64,000 nucleotides of DNA from Dromiciops gliroides (Eukaryota; Chordata; Mammalia; Microbiotheria; Microbiotheriidae). Made by a program: the position numbers and the translations under genes. Numbering within the stretch: position 1 is the first letter of the stretch; every line of letters begins with the position of its first letter. Below, one piece after another: positions 1-11,655 of the stretch. Location of the stretch: positions 264,506,441 to 264,570,440 of the forward strand of contig NC_057862.1 in the NCBI RefSeq assembly GCF_019393635.1. The letters run 5' to 3'. A model generated the notes under the pieces. The model ran no database searches. It was not told where the DNA came from and saw only the letters and a program-made list of their open reading frames with translations.

Positions 1-75
1 CCCTCTCCTCCTCAAGAACACATACAATTTGATATAAGTTATACATGTGCAGTCATGAAAAAAATATATTGATAT
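1..75 (-). mobile_element. L1 3' UTR fragment, cut by window edge
   Basis: The words around 41-58 (tacatgtgcagtcatg) recur in the older L1 3' ends at about 11440 and 18140, in the same inverted orientation. Only a short piece lies inside the window, so family assignment is tentative. Confidence 0.4.
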
Positions 76-704
76 TCACAGGTGTATAAAATAACTGCTT
101 TTTGTAGTTAAATGAAAGCATTAGAATATAATAACATTAAGCTTCTGTAGGCTTGTTGAAAGAAGACATGGCAAAATTCCAGTAGTAGACATAAAAATGG
201 AGACAATATGCTTCTCTTTCTGTTCCCATATGATTTTGATTTCTTCTGCTACATTTCAATAATTTGAAAGCTTTTCATTCCATGTAGGATGGAATTTATA
301 TGTATTTGGCATAGCAACATCTATTTAAAATGTTGTGCTTAAATTTCTATGGATCAATGTTGTATTCAGACTATTGTGGGCAACAGTTGAGTTAAGAATG
401 ATGCTTTGCTTCCAACTCAGGTTTTTGATTGACCTCAAAATATACTTGAGAATTCAATGTTTATAGCATGGGGATTTCTCATCTACCCATTTGTGAAAGA
501 TAGCGAGCTACTAGCATAAAGTCTAGCGATCAGGTCATGTCTTGTTAGGTATTACATAGGTGCTAAGTTACTGTATGTAACCTGTGATGATATGTTGCAG
601 TTTCTACCACTTCTATTAATGACTAAATCCAGGCTTCATGAGAATAACCATTCTGCAATTTCTGGGAGTAGTGATCTAAGTTGTCCTTACAAACTTCTTT
701 TTCC
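76..704. other. No recognised feature
   Basis: AT-rich sequence with no convincing ORF, V-gene signal or repeat that I could match elsewhere in the window. Confidence 0.4.
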
Positions 705-1660
705 TCTTTAAAATTATTTTTAAAATTTTTTACTTATTTTATTCTGAACTTAAGAAATTAAACAAACATTTCTATAACAGTAGAATAGAAAAAAGGATTG
801 CATATGAAAATGACATTATTTATTTTAAATATATAATAAAATTATCACATAAAAAATAATTGACATATTAAAGAAAACAGACAAAAAAAGACCTCAAGAA
901 AAATATAGTGAAAAAAGTATGCTTCAATCTGGATTGCAACACCATCAGTTTTTTCTCTTGGGATGGATAACATTTTTTATCATAAGTCCTTCAGAGTTGT
1001 CTTTGTTCATTGAATTGCTGAGAATAGCTGTCATTCACAGATGATCATCTTATACTATTTCTGTTACCTTGTACACAGTACATTTCACTTTGCATCAGCT
1101 TATTTATCTTTCAAGACTTACCTGAGAGCATCCTACTCATCATTTCTTATAGCATAATAATATTCCATCACAAGCACATACCACAGTTTGTGAAGCCATT
1201 CCCCATTTGATGGTCATCCCCTCAATTTCCAATTCTTTGCTGTCAGAAAAGAGTTTATACAAATATTTTTGTTCATATAGTTCCTTTTCCTTTTTTTAAA
1301 ATATCTTTTTGGATAAAGACCTCGTACTGGTATTGCTAGGTCAAAGAGTATGCAAGATTTTATAGTCCTTTGGGTATAGTTCCAAAGAGCTCTATAGAAT
1401 GGTTGAATCAGTTTACAGCTCCACCAACAGTGCATTAATATCTCATTGTTCCTACATCCCCTCCAACATTTGTCATTTCCCTTTTTCTGTCCTATTAGTC
1501 AATCTAATAGGTATGAGTTAGTACCTCAGAATTGTTTTGATTTGTATCTCTCCACAATCAATAGTGAGTTAGAGCATTTTTTCATATCGATATATATATA
1601 TATATATGTATATGCTTATACATATATATATAATTCAATGTTGAAATTTGTTTTTACATG
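705..1660 (-). mobile_element. Older L1, 3' part (ORF2 C-terminus and 3' UTR)
   Basis: Read on the minus strand this gives an L1 3' UTR, then the ORF2 C-terminal region. The 1214-1435 frame contains MHCWWSCKLIQPF and KNWKLRG, the same words as in the ORF2 C-termini at 32.4 and 40.4 kb. It is 5'-truncated and diverged, so it belongs to an older layer than the L1 copies at 27-41 kb. Confidence 0.8.
1586..1634. repeat. (TA)n microsatellite
   Basis: Alternating TA with a few ATGTATATGC-type interruptions, near the 5' end of the older inverted L1. Confidence 0.8.
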
Positions 1661-1734
1661 CAATTTGGGAAAAAATAAAATTCTAAATAAACAAGAAGAA
1701 ATATTAAAAAAAAAAAGAAAAGAAAGAAAGTAAC

Positions 1735-2380
1735 CAAGAGAGAAGTCAAGTTCTCTCAAGGAGAGATTGCACAGAGACATGTTTCTCTGAGATACCTATA
1801 TCCTTGAACAGGAGAAAGGCAAAAGCTTTTTTAGATGGTAGATGTGGTGATCACCATCTGATAATGGAAAGTTCCCTTTGGGGGTGGAGGAAAGATTGAG
1901 TGAGGTGGTGGCCCGGACTTCTGGATTTATCTCTGTCCCCTGGCACAAATCAGGCAGCAGCCTCATCCAATGAGCTTATCTCTCTTACTTCTCAAGGTGT
2001 GTTCATCCTTTAGTAGGCCAGTTTAAACTTTATTAAAGTTTAATAGTCCCAAATTTCTTGAAATGTCCCAATCCCATAGCATTTCCCACTTCTCTATATG
2101 TAAGGGAAAAGGGGGTAAAGATTCTTCTTCTGTAACTGCTTCAAGCTTAGTTTGGTCAAAGAAATCACAGTGGGGGGTAAGGGGCCTGGTCCAGAGGATG
2201 AGAGGATATGTGAGGGCCAGAGGGCAAGAGGAGATGTATAGGCATGGGTTGTAGCTGCCATGAGGTTGAAGCCTTGAGCCTGAATGGAACTGACTTTAAC
2301 AAGAGGTTAAAGAGGCCAGGGCAAAAATCAAAAGTACTTAAGATTATAAGAGTACATGTCAAATAAGTTGTACTTAAGGT
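1735..2380. other. Unrecognised intergenic sequence
   Basis: No V gene, LINE or SINE signature is recognised. A near-perfect 21-bp palindrome (TTAAACTTTA, a central base, TAAAGTTTAA) lies at about 2022-2043. Confidence 0.4.
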
Positions 2381-2389
2381 GTTTCTGAT

Positions 2390-2870
2390 TCATTTTTTAA
2401 AATGCATAACATAGCAGACAGATGATAAAGCCAGATACACTTGGGTTCTTTAGAATATAAAAGAACTAGAATTCCTATACTTGCATCTCACTATAGTAAC
2501 AGAGTCAATATTATTTTCATGCTAATCAAACAACATGATTATAGTAATTTGCCATAAAAGAAGAGGGACAAAGCTCTCAGGGAATAATGCTTCCCTAAGC
2601 TTCAAGTGCACTCTAGGCAGAAGTTGTATAGATAGCCAATTGCAGTTGGCCAGTCTTAAAATCAGCCAAGTGGGATAGTTTTCATTCCATGTGTCATATT
2701 GGGGAAATTAAGTAAGGAAAATCCTACCTTGGACCATGCTAAAAGTAATTTTCCCAGCCTTTCCCATGATAATCCACCCTTGCTGGCATGGTTCCTTGGT
2801 GATCCATGGTTCCATGATTCTGAGTTAGACTCAAAATAATATATCAGTCCCATAATGTCAGATGCTTTTC
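2390..2870. repeat. Block homologous to 56670-57220
   Basis: Shares diverged words in the same order and similar spacing with 56670-57220: cagatgataaagccagata (2420) with cagatgacaaagccaaaca; ggggaaattaagtaaggaaa (2700) with ggggaaactgagtaaagaag, each followed by an accatgc; and an ATAGTATCA/AGTCCCAT-type word later in both. It is either an old intergenic duplicate from V-gene unit expansion or a common ancient repeat. Confidence 0.45.
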
Positions 2871-4145
2871 ATCCTTAAGTTAGTATTACACAAATGAATT
2901 CTGCTTAGATGCTTAGTAAAAAAATAAAAGAGTTGCGGTAGGTGTACTGCCTTCAGAATTCCTTAAAACAGAGGGGACATATTTAAGGTGACAACTAGTT
3001 TGCATGCAGCAATTCAACACATGTTCTAATTCTAGATTAAGTAACAAACAAAAATAAACTCAGATTTCCCATTTTAACAGAATTTTTAAAAATTTGATGT
3101 CCAGATATAAGAGAAAATGCTTTTCCATCCTTGCTGATATAATTGTTCACCAATCTATACAATATAAGGAAATGTAGAAACATAATATCTTAAAACAATA
3201 TTAGGAGTTTTTTTTTTAATTGAAACAAAATTAATTACCAATCAGGTGTTCTTAGTTTAGTTGCATGTGCTTTACTTTCTACAGAAACCTTACAATCACA
3301 AGGTCCCTGAAGCTGTAGGGGATAGGTTTTATCATTATGCCATATGAAACAGTAAATGGAACATTTTAACTTCCTTAGGCCTAATACTTTTAGCACTTTA
3401 AAATAAAAAAAATTATTATCCATAAATTCACATAGTACATTTGATAACGTTGTGAGTTTCCCAGCTATGTTTAAAGTTTCTTTACTCCTTTTCTCTAGAG
3501 CTGAGAGATCTGCCCATACCTTAGAAACTTATTGGATAATGAGTTGCAGTTAAAGTGTGACCACTTTTGTTGTTTTTTGTTTTCCTTTGCTTCAGCGGCG
3601 TGTTTTTTTTCTCCCAGGCTATTGTCAGGTGCTATTGATAGGAAGATGGGCTTTTGGGTCACTCTTCTTTCCTCCAGTTCCCCTTCTGACTTCCTTCTCT
3701 CTCAGCTCTTTCTATAGGGGAAGACTAGTTAAGCTTAGACAGTCCAACCACAGCCTAGCTTTATAAAAGTCAAGATGAATGATGATGGCTCAGGTTGCAG
3801 TGGATGAACTTGGTCTAACCAAACACTAAGTGTTCCACAAATCATTTATATCTGCCCATTCTGCCAAGGAAAGTGGTTACATGCTTGGGGTGGACACCCT
3901 CCAATTCACTGACAGGTTTGAGGCCTGTTGGTTATTCTTAATCAGGTTTAACTTATCTGACAAAACTGTTTATTGCAGTGGGACTGCTGCATATGCTCCA
4001 ACTTCCTGGAGCCACAGGTGACAGTTGGATGGCAGGTGGGCAACAAAGGTGAATTAGTAGCCCTGAAGAGGGTTTGGCAGCCCTCACACCAGACATATTA
4101 ATCTTTCTTGAACATCTTGAACATGTATACTCCTACTGTGATGTA
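2871..4145. other. Unrecognised intergenic sequence
   Basis: Several short open frames exist but none shows a family motif. The sequence is not obviously L1 or SINE. A GTTTGCAT word at 2998, one base from an inverted octamer, has no V gene near it. Confidence 0.4.
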
Positions 4146-4147
4146 AG

Positions 4148-4290
4148 AAATGAGGAAATAGCTGTTTTCATTTTACAGCTTAGGAAACTGAAGCAAGTTA
4201 AGTGACTTACTGAACATCATGAAGTTGTGTCTGTGGCTCAATGTGAACTCAGGTCTTCTTGACTCCAAGACCAGTATGCTATCCACTATA
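4148..4290 (+). mobile_element. MIR-type (CORE) SINE, old
   Basis: Contains a MIR-like core: ttacagcttaggaaactgaa, then gttaagtgactt, then a degenerate tcatgaagttgtgtctgtgg and gaactcaggtcttcttgact. It lacks the young SINE head (ggggcagctaggtgg). Diverged and ancient. Confidence 0.7.
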
Positions 4291-4744
4291 GGCAGTTATT
4301 TGCACTGAGAATATAAGTGAGATGCATTCAGGATTATGCTGGTAGGTACCGGCCATAATGCAAAGATAGAGAGGTAGGGAGAGAGAAATACCCATTGAGG
4401 TATAAATGCTCACATTGAAAAAACAATGGGCATTCTACAGGTGGCTGGAGATTGCTCCAGCACTATATAATGTATACCCATATATCCATCTCTGGTCATA
4501 CTTTAAGCTATCCCACCTCCAGCTTCCCAGGCTCAGGTTTTATTCAAAAAGTTACCAGACACCATACAGAATGCATCAGATCTTATTGAGCAAAAGATAC
4601 CCCCTAGTAACAGCTTAGGTGTCTGTAGAATTGACACGAGGCAAAAGTAAGTGACTGTGTCTGAGAGCTCAGGGCACCCTGAATCTTGAAACTGAAATTT
4701 GAAACTGAATTTCCTTCTGTATAAGGCAGTACATATTAGGCATG
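4291..4744. other. Unrecognised intergenic sequence
   Basis: No supported gene or repeat. Short frames on both strands overlap one another and look like chance. Confidence 0.35.
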
Positions 4745-4905
4745 GTGTCAAAGGGGAATTACTGACTGCTCCAGAGTCAAGTCACAGTGAGAGATAGCAA
4801 TTAAAGGTACATGCTGGACAAAGGAGTTGTAGGGGAACCTATAGCCCCAAGAGAATAAAAGCACAAAACTGGAGTCTTCAGTGCTCAATTCAAAGTCACC
4901 AGGTG
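4745..4905 (+). promoter_or_regulatory. Possible decayed IGHV promoter region
   Basis: The words tcacagtgagagatag (4782) and gagaataaaa...agcacaaaactggagtcttcag (4851 on) resemble tcacagtgggagacag and the ataaaa...agcacaaaaccagtgtctgcag words of the first V gene at 15191-15294, at nearly the same spacing (about 71 against 73 bp). The octamer position holds ATGCTGGA instead of ATGCAAAT. No leader or V exon follows. The homology is suggestive only. Confidence 0.25.
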
Positions 4906-5239
4906 TTTTCTTCCAGAACAAAGCCTTAGAATATGCAAGTTCATATTCATATATTCATGACTGGTACATGCACAATGTGATTCCATCAGAAAGTATGTTT
5001 CTTTTCTTTCAGATTAATCAGGACTGTAATCCAACTTGGGAACATCTTTCTTAGAGTCTACTGATTCTTTAGTCTTTGTTCATATACAATTCTGGATTAT
5101 CATTTTTCTAAAGTTTCCCCAAGGTATGTGCATTTAGGTTACTGAATATTTCATAGTATCATAGTTAACTGTTTCTAGTGGAAGTTCTAGTTATATATCT
5201 AAAAACACCTAGGCATAATTCCACATGGGACCATAAGTA

Positions 5240-6862
5240 TTGTGAAATTTCTCATTGGAAAAACAACTGACCTAGAAAATAGATTCAGGAGAGATAATAT
5301 AAGAATTATTGTACTACCTGAAAATCATGACCCCCTCAAAACCTGGACAATATCTTTCAAGAAATTATCAAAGAAAACTGACCTGAAATATTAGAACCAG
5401 ATGGCAAAATAGAAATTGAAAGAATCTACCAATCACTGCCTGAAGATTACAGATCAAGGAGAAAGTGTTTCAAGCAGTCAAAAATAAATAATTCAAATAT
5501 CATGGAGCCACAGTCAAAACTACACATGATTTGGAAGCTTCCACATTAAAAAATCACAGAGATTGGAATATAATATACCAAAAGGCAAAGGAGTTAGGTT
5601 TACAACCAAGACTCACATACCCAGGAAAAATTAATATACTTTTTTCAGGAAAAAAGGATATTTAATGAAATAGAAGATTTTCAATTATTTCTGATTAAAA
5701 GGCCAAATTTGAATAAAAAATTTGTCCTCCAAATACAAGACTCAAGAGAAACAAAAAAAAAAATACAAGAAACAAGAAAGAAAAGCTGTAAGATTTCTAT
5801 AGGATAAAATATTTATGTCTTACCTTTATTATAAGAGCAATTAGGAGTATATGTATATACAAAGGATGTGGTCATAGGTGACATTAAAGGAATGATAATA
5901 TTTGTAAGTCTTAGCAACTTTATTATAAGAATTAAGAATATGCGCAGACAGAGGGTGACATTAATGGGAAGACACCCCAAAAAATATAAAATAAAGGGAT
6001 AAATAAGAAATTTCATGGAAGAAGGAAGAGGGTAATTGAATGGGGAAAATTTTCTTACAGAAAAAAAGGTATGAAAGAACTATCATAATGGAGGGAAGAT
6101 GGGGGTGGGGCTAGTAGGGAATGATTAAACCTTACTCTTATCAAAGTTAGCTCAAAGAGGAAATAAAAAACAAAACTCTCAGTTGGATATAGAAATCTGT
6201 CTTACCCTATGAGGAAGTTAAAGGGATGGGGATAATAGAAGTAGGAGGGGGGGACTTATACAAAGGAGGGCATATTGGGAAAGGCAGTGATCATAAGTAA
6301 AACATTTGTGAGAAGGGAAAAGGTGAGGGTAAAATTGGGGGGGGGGTAAAGAGGTTAAAAATAGCATGGAGAAAAATAAACAGTCATCATAACTATAAAT
6401 GTGAATGGGATGAAATCACCCATTAAATGGAAGCAGATAACAGAATGGATTAAAAACTAAAATCCTACAATATGTTGTTTACAAGAAACACATCTGAAGC
6501 ATAGAGATACAAATATGATAAATATAAGGGACTGAAAAAGAATCTATTATGCTTCAGCTGAAGCAAAGAAAGCAGGGGTAGCAATCATGATTTCAGATAA
6601 AGCAAATGGAAAAATAGTTCTAGTTAAAAGAGATAAAGAAGGAAAATATATCTTGATGAAAGGTGCCATAGACAATGAAGTCATATCAATACTTGATATC
6701 GCTGCACCAAATGGTATAGCATCTAAATTTTTGAAGGAGAAGTTGAATGAGTTACAGGAAGTAAGAGAATAAAACTATACTAGTAGGGGACCTTAACCTT
6801 CCACTCTCAGAACTTAATAAAGCTAACCAAAAAATAAACAAGAAAGAAGTTAAGAAAATGAA
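5240..6862 (+). mobile_element. L1 fragment: ORF1 C-terminal half, spacer, ORF2 start
   Basis: Begins in ORF1 at the words for ENRFRRDNIRI (compare 13070 on), runs through the C-terminal RNA-binding region, then the purine-rich inter-ORF spacer (about 5800-6400), then the start of ORF2 (endonuclease) to about 6860. The frame 6587-6772 has the ISDKANGKIVLVKRDKEG stretch. It lacks the rest of ORF2 and the 3' UTR, so it is truncated at both ends, which insertion alone does not explain. Confidence 0.85.
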
Positions 6863-6869
6863 CCTCTAT

Positions 6870-7013
6870 AGATGTTTGGGAATAATGAGACAGCTGGACA
6901 GACATTTTTATCTGCAGAGAACTGCCATCTGCATGTCAGTTGGTAGTTTTTGACTTACCAACAAGCACTTTTTATCTGCCAGAGCCATCCTGTCTTGCTT
7001 CCTCCAAACATCT
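6870..7013. mobile_element. Hairpin element with terminal inverted repeats (MITE-like)
   Basis: Starts AGATGTTTGG and ends CCAAACATCT, a perfect 10-bp terminal inverted repeat that continues imperfectly for about 28 bp (gagacag against its complement). An inner hairpin GTTGGTA...TACCAAC lies at about 6939-6962. It starts just after the L1 homology ends. No clear target duplication was found, so a DNA-transposon origin is inferred. Confidence 0.35.
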
Positions 7014-7274
7014 GTGGTGCCAGCATGGACTCTCTAAGAAAATATTCTTATGTAATTCATTTCTCTGTCATAATGTTTGCTTTCAAATTTGAACTATAAA
7101 ACTGATTTGTACTGTGTTAATTGAACTAAAAAAGATCCTCTAAACCCAGGAATCAGGGAGTTAATCAATTCAGACATGGCTATTCTAAGGACTGCACATG
7201 TTCCCCTTCCAACTGCTTAAAACCTCATTGGAAGCTCTTGAGAGAGGAGGAAAAATAACATGTTGTAGTCTATA
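7014..7274. other. Unrecognised sequence
   Basis: Lies between the hairpin element and an inverted older L1 3' end. Nothing recognised. Confidence 0.35.
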
Positions 7275-7474
7275 TTGAGTCAATATCAGTTCTTTTTCTG
7301 GAGATAGATAGCATGCTTCATCAAGATTCCTTTGGGATTGTCTTGGATAATTATATTGTACAATATTGTTTTTATGGTATGCAGCATTTTTCTGTTTCTG
7401 CCCTTTGCATAAATCAGTTCATATAAGTCTTTCCAGGTTTTTCTGAAATCATCCTGCTCATCAATTTTTTTTCT

Positions 7475-7611
7475 GATAAAAGTATTTTATTTTTTCCAGT
7501 TACATGTAAAGATACTTCTCAACATTTGCTTATACAAGCTTTCCAATTTCAGATTTTTCTCCCTCCCTCCCCTCCCTCCCCCCACTAGACAGCAGGTAAT
7601 CTGATATAGGT

Positions 7612-7681
<70 letters not shown>

Positions 7682-8812
7682 TATATATATATGTTTAATG
7701 TTATTATATATATAATAACATTAAACATATTTCTGCATTAGTCATGTTATAAGAGAAGAATCAAAGCAATGAGGAAAAACCTCAAAATAGAAAAACAACA
7801 GCACCTAAAACAAAAGAAATAGTATGGTTCAATCAGCATCTATATTCCAGTTCTTTTTTTTCTGGATTTGGAGATCCCCTTCCATCATGAGTCCCCTGGT
7901 ACCATTGCATTGGTGAGAAGAATCTAGTACATCACAGTTGATCAACACACAATGTTGATGATACTGTGTATAATGTTGTTCTGGTTCTGCTCATCTCACT
8001 CATCATCAGTTCATGAAAGTCCTTCCAGGTTTCTCTGAACTCCTCCTGCTCATCGTTTCTTACAGCACAATATAATTCTATTACATTCATATACCACAAC
8101 TTGTCCAGCCATTCCCCGATTGATGGGCATCCCCTCAATTTCCAATTCCTTGCCACTGCAAAAAGAGAAATTATAAATATTTTTGTACATGTGGGTCCCT
8201 TCCCCTTTTTTATGATCTCTTTGGGAAAAAAACCCAAAAGTGGTATTGCTGGGTCAAAGGGTATGCACAGCTTTATAGACCTATTGGGGATAATAGAAGT
8301 AGGAGGGGGGGATCAGTTGGATCAGTTCACAGCTCCACCAATTAGTGTTCCAATTTTCCCACAACTTCTCCAAAATTTATTATTTTCCTTTTTTGTCATA
8401 TTAACCAATCTGATAGGTGTCAGGTGGTACCTTAGAGTTGTTTTAATTTGCATCTCTCTAATCAATAGTGATTTAGAGAATTTTTTCATATGTCAACAGA
8501 TAGCTTTGATCAGAAAACTGCCTGTTCATATCCTTTGACCATTTCTCAATTGGGGAATGACTTGGATTCTTTTAAATTTGATTTAGTTCCCTATATATTT
8601 TAGAAATGAGACCTTTATCAGAAGGACTGGTCATAAAAGTTGTTTCCCAGCTTTCTGCATCCTTTCTAATTTTGGATGCATTGCTTCTGTTTATACAAAA
8701 CCTTTTTAATTTAATGTAATCAAAATCATCCATTTTGCATTTTGTAATATTCTCTATCTCTTCTTTGGTCATAAACTGTTCTCCTTTCCAAAGATCTGAA
8801 AGATAGACTATT
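7475..8812 (-). mobile_element. Younger L1 3' end, inverted, 5'-truncated
   Basis: Begins with T-rich sequence (the inverted poly(A)), then the inverted 3' UTR with a ccctccctcccc tract and (TA)n(TG)n(TA)n, then the ORF2 C-terminal region. The minus frame 7932-8237 contains GCPSIGEWLDKLWYMNV and AVRNDEQEEFRETWKDFHEL; 8572-8772 (minus) contains EIENITKCKMDDFDYIKLKR. It carries two internal rearrangements: a perfect 42-bp palindrome (7689-7730) and a 28-nt foreign patch (8285-8312). Confidence 0.9.
7613..7730. repeat. (TA)n(TG)n(TA)n tract ending in a 42-bp perfect palindrome
   Basis: Alternating TA, then about 17 TG units, then TA, running into 7689-7730, which pairs with its own complement at every position (arms begin ATATGTTTAATGTTATTATA). 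The right arm is normal L1 3' UTR; the left arm is an inverted copy of it. Confidence 0.9.
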
Positions 8813-8912
8813 CCTTCCTCTGCTTGTCAATTCTTATGGCACATAAAATATCCCATTAAAATCATATACCACAATTTATTTAACCGATTGATAGGCATTT
8901 CCTCAATTTTCC

Positions 8913-9730
8913 AAAGAAAATTTGAAAAAGAGAAAAAACCCAATGCATGCATTTTGTACTATATTATGCATATTGTATGGAGTTGTTATATCTCCCGCCT
9001 AAAACTAAAAGCGAATTTGGGTTTTGAGACAGCCTTTGCTAGAGCCAGGGAGATTATGCATTTTCCTCTTTCTCTATTCCCTTGTCTTTGACTTTTTTTT
9101 TTTTTTTGCGGGGCAATGGGGGTTAAGTGACTTGCCCAGGGTCACACAGCTAGTAAGTGTCAAGTGTCTGAGGCCAGATTTGAACTCAGGTACTCCTGAA
9201 TCCAGGGCCGGTGCTTTATCCACTGCGCCACCTAGCCGCCCCTTGTCTTTGACTTTTAATAAAACCTGATTCATTTGTGGAAAAAAGGCTGTCCAACCCC
9301 TTTCTTATTGACCTGGGAGAAATAACTAAAAAAGGAAGTTTGGAGGGGAGGAAACTTTGGACCTAGAGGTCCCTCATTATTTTCTGAATGCCAATATTAT
9401 GGTGAGCCACCCAATTAACTCTCCTCATATTCAGTTTGGCCCCTACACTCTTGAATTATATGGTTTGGAAAACAAAATTCCCACTCTGCTCCCTCCTGAT
9501 AGGACTTCATCCATTCTTAATGGATTCTTTTCTCATCTTATTTGTAGCATCACATGAGATTTTTCCTGCTTTTCTACCTGCTCCTGATACCATGGGGTGT
9601 TTGGTTCCTGAGTACTTCACTCTCAAAGATTTATAAAGGAATCTCAGGAAAAAATTTCTACTTAGGCCTTGCCAAAAGATGCATGTCCTTTGTTTTTGTT
9701 TTAAATTAATCAATTCTCTGGCTGAGGTGA
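8913..9730. other. Unrecognised sequence, possible old LTR piece
   Basis: After removing the SINE at 9097-9241, the sequence at about 8975-9300 has a feel of an LTR (cctgg-type G/C block, then TTAATAAAACC as a polyadenylation signal near 9256), but no matching ends or target duplication were found. 9300-9730 is not recognised. Confidence 0.25.
9097..9241 (-). mobile_element. tRNA-type SINE, inverted
   Basis: Inverted poly(A) then gttaagtgacttgcccaggg ... cacctagccgcccc. Flanked by the duplication CTTGTCTTTGACTTTT at about 9081 and 9242, so the insertion is intact and datable by its target site. Confidence 0.95.
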
Positions 9731-11120
9731 GTGGCATGTTTCATATTTAATTCTTTGGATTCGTGTTATATGTATTGTGTTGACCTGAATTCTAAAGTCA
9801 TTCAAAATTTTTTCTCTCTACAATTGTGCTGTCATTGCATAAACTTTTCTCCTAGTGCTACTCATTTCCCTCTGAATCAGTTCAGAGATTTCTTCCCAGT
9901 TTTCTCTGAACCTGTTAATTTCAATAATTCTCTTGCAATAATAATATTTCATTATATCAATACCATGATTTATTTAGGATAACAGGTTCTTACTTCCCAA
10001 TATAAATGTTAGTTCATATAATAGTTATTATTATAATTATGACTATTATTATTATATGTATTCCTCATACATATAATTTTTTATTGCACAGTAATATTCT
10101 GTTATATTATATGTACCATAGTTTGTTAAGCGATTGTGCAATTAGTAGTCATCAACTTTGTTTCTAATTCTTTGCAGTTTTTATAAAGTAAGGAGCTTCT
10201 TCTTTGATACCTGATATATTCCACTTTATCAAACACTGGGTTTCTCAAATACTAAGTTCCATTGTTTCTGATTCTCCCTTCTGTTGTCTCTTCCAGTGAT
10301 CTATCTATCCATTTTTTAAACAATAAGAGTTTTTTGATGGCTGTTGTTTTATTTGAGGTGTGCACATGCTCTCCTTGTATATATACATCTTTTAATAATT
10401 TCCCTTTATGTTCTTAGTCTTTTGCTTTTCCAAATGACTTTTGTTATCATTTTATCGGCCTATAAATTATATGCTCAGTCATTTGATTGCATGAAAAGTA
10501 TAAATTTGGATAGTATTCTATCCAAGTATTTTTATTATATGAATAGAGCACTGAATATTTTTCCACCTATTTACATTGTTTTTTATTTCTTTAAGGAGCA
10601 TTGTGTAATTTCAATCTATACGGGTCCTTTTTGTAATTTGGTAGGTTAAGTAAAAGATATCAGAAGATTCCAAGATATTCTGTAGTTATTTGGAATGAGA
10701 TTTCTTTTTCTATTACTGCTCACTGGTTTTTATTTTAATTTCAATATTAGCCAGTATTAGATTATCTATTTTGTTTTAAGGAAAATAATATTGGTGCAAT
10801 CAGTTATCTTAGAGTAAAGGAACTTTGGACTATCTTGTGTTACCACAGAAGAAAATCCAATTTTCCTTAGCTTTATTATTTACTTATGTTTATTATTTGA
10901 TTTGGGATTAACAGTACTGTGAAACATCCCAAAATATACATGTGTTTTGTAGACAACTCATTTGTTCTACATTGTTCTCTAGTTACCATTCACAATTAGT
11001 TAGTGTGTTTTCACATTTCATCCCACACCCTTTTTTCCCAATTGGAATAAAATTAGTATCTTTAATGTAAATTCATTTGTGTAACAGTTGTTGTCCAATT
11101 TAAAAGACTTTTGCTACCTA
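9730..11120 (-). mobile_element. Degenerate old LINE (L1-type) fragments
   Basis: Inverted older L1 words such as gcacagtaatattctgttat and ccatagtttgttaagcgatt (10087-10150) match the complement of the ORF2 C-terminal/3' region. 10280-10360 (ccagtgatctatctatccat) looks like an older L1 region. The interval is a mosaic with unclear boundaries. Confidence 0.5.
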
Positions 11121-11129
11121 TGTGTTAAT

Positions 11130-11525
11130 ATATGTCTCCACTTCTGCTGAGGCAGGAATTATAATTAATTGGAGTTCAAATGAAGAATTAATTAGAATAA
11201 ATTTTAAAAACTCAACAGAATCAGATAAATATATTGGAAAGGTTTTCAGAATTATGCCTTCTTTGGCTTTTAAAATCTTAGTTTTTTACCTTTCAGTTAT
11301 TTGAATTTTATTTGTCTAATATTTGATTCCATTTACATGTAAAAACAATTTTATAACTCATTTAAAATAAAAATTGAGTTCCAAATTTCCTCCACCCTCC
11401 CATTCCCCCTAAATAAGAAGGCAAACAATGAAACGTACATTATACATGTGCCGTCATAGTTGTGTTGTGAAAAAAAAATGGACCAAAACCCCAAATAAAC
11501 AAGAAAAACAAAGTTTTTAAAAGTA
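11130..11525 (-). repeat. Duplicated block including an inverted older L1 3' end
   Basis: 11160-11345 matches 17840-18058, and both continue into the same inverted L1 3' UTR (from about 11346 and 18060) at the same junction. Either the block was duplicated after the L1 inserted, or both L1 copies carry the same 3'-transduced flank. Confidence 0.6.
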
Positions 11526-11655
11526 TGCTTTGGTCCTTCTGGTGCCAAGATGGCAGAGTGAGGAAGGAAACCTCTGGAGCTCTCCCAAATTTCCCCTCCA
11601 AGCCAATATAAAACTGCCTCTGAATCATTCTAGGAGCAGGGAAACAACCTACCAG

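Larger units (their letters stand above)
7275..8912 (-). mobile_element. Older inverted L1 3' end, split by a younger L1
   Basis: 7275-7470 is the complement of the older L1 3' UTR seen at 21230-21310. The same element resumes at about 8813-8912 (catataccacaatttattta..., the ORF2 C-terminal region inverted). The interval 7475-8812 is a younger L1 inserted into it. Confidence 0.7.

Noticed and set aside
9074-9274. Many frames containing DKAPALDSG or LPRVTQLVSVKCLRPDLNSG words
   Set aside because: These are translations of the tRNA-type SINE in either strand, not proteins.
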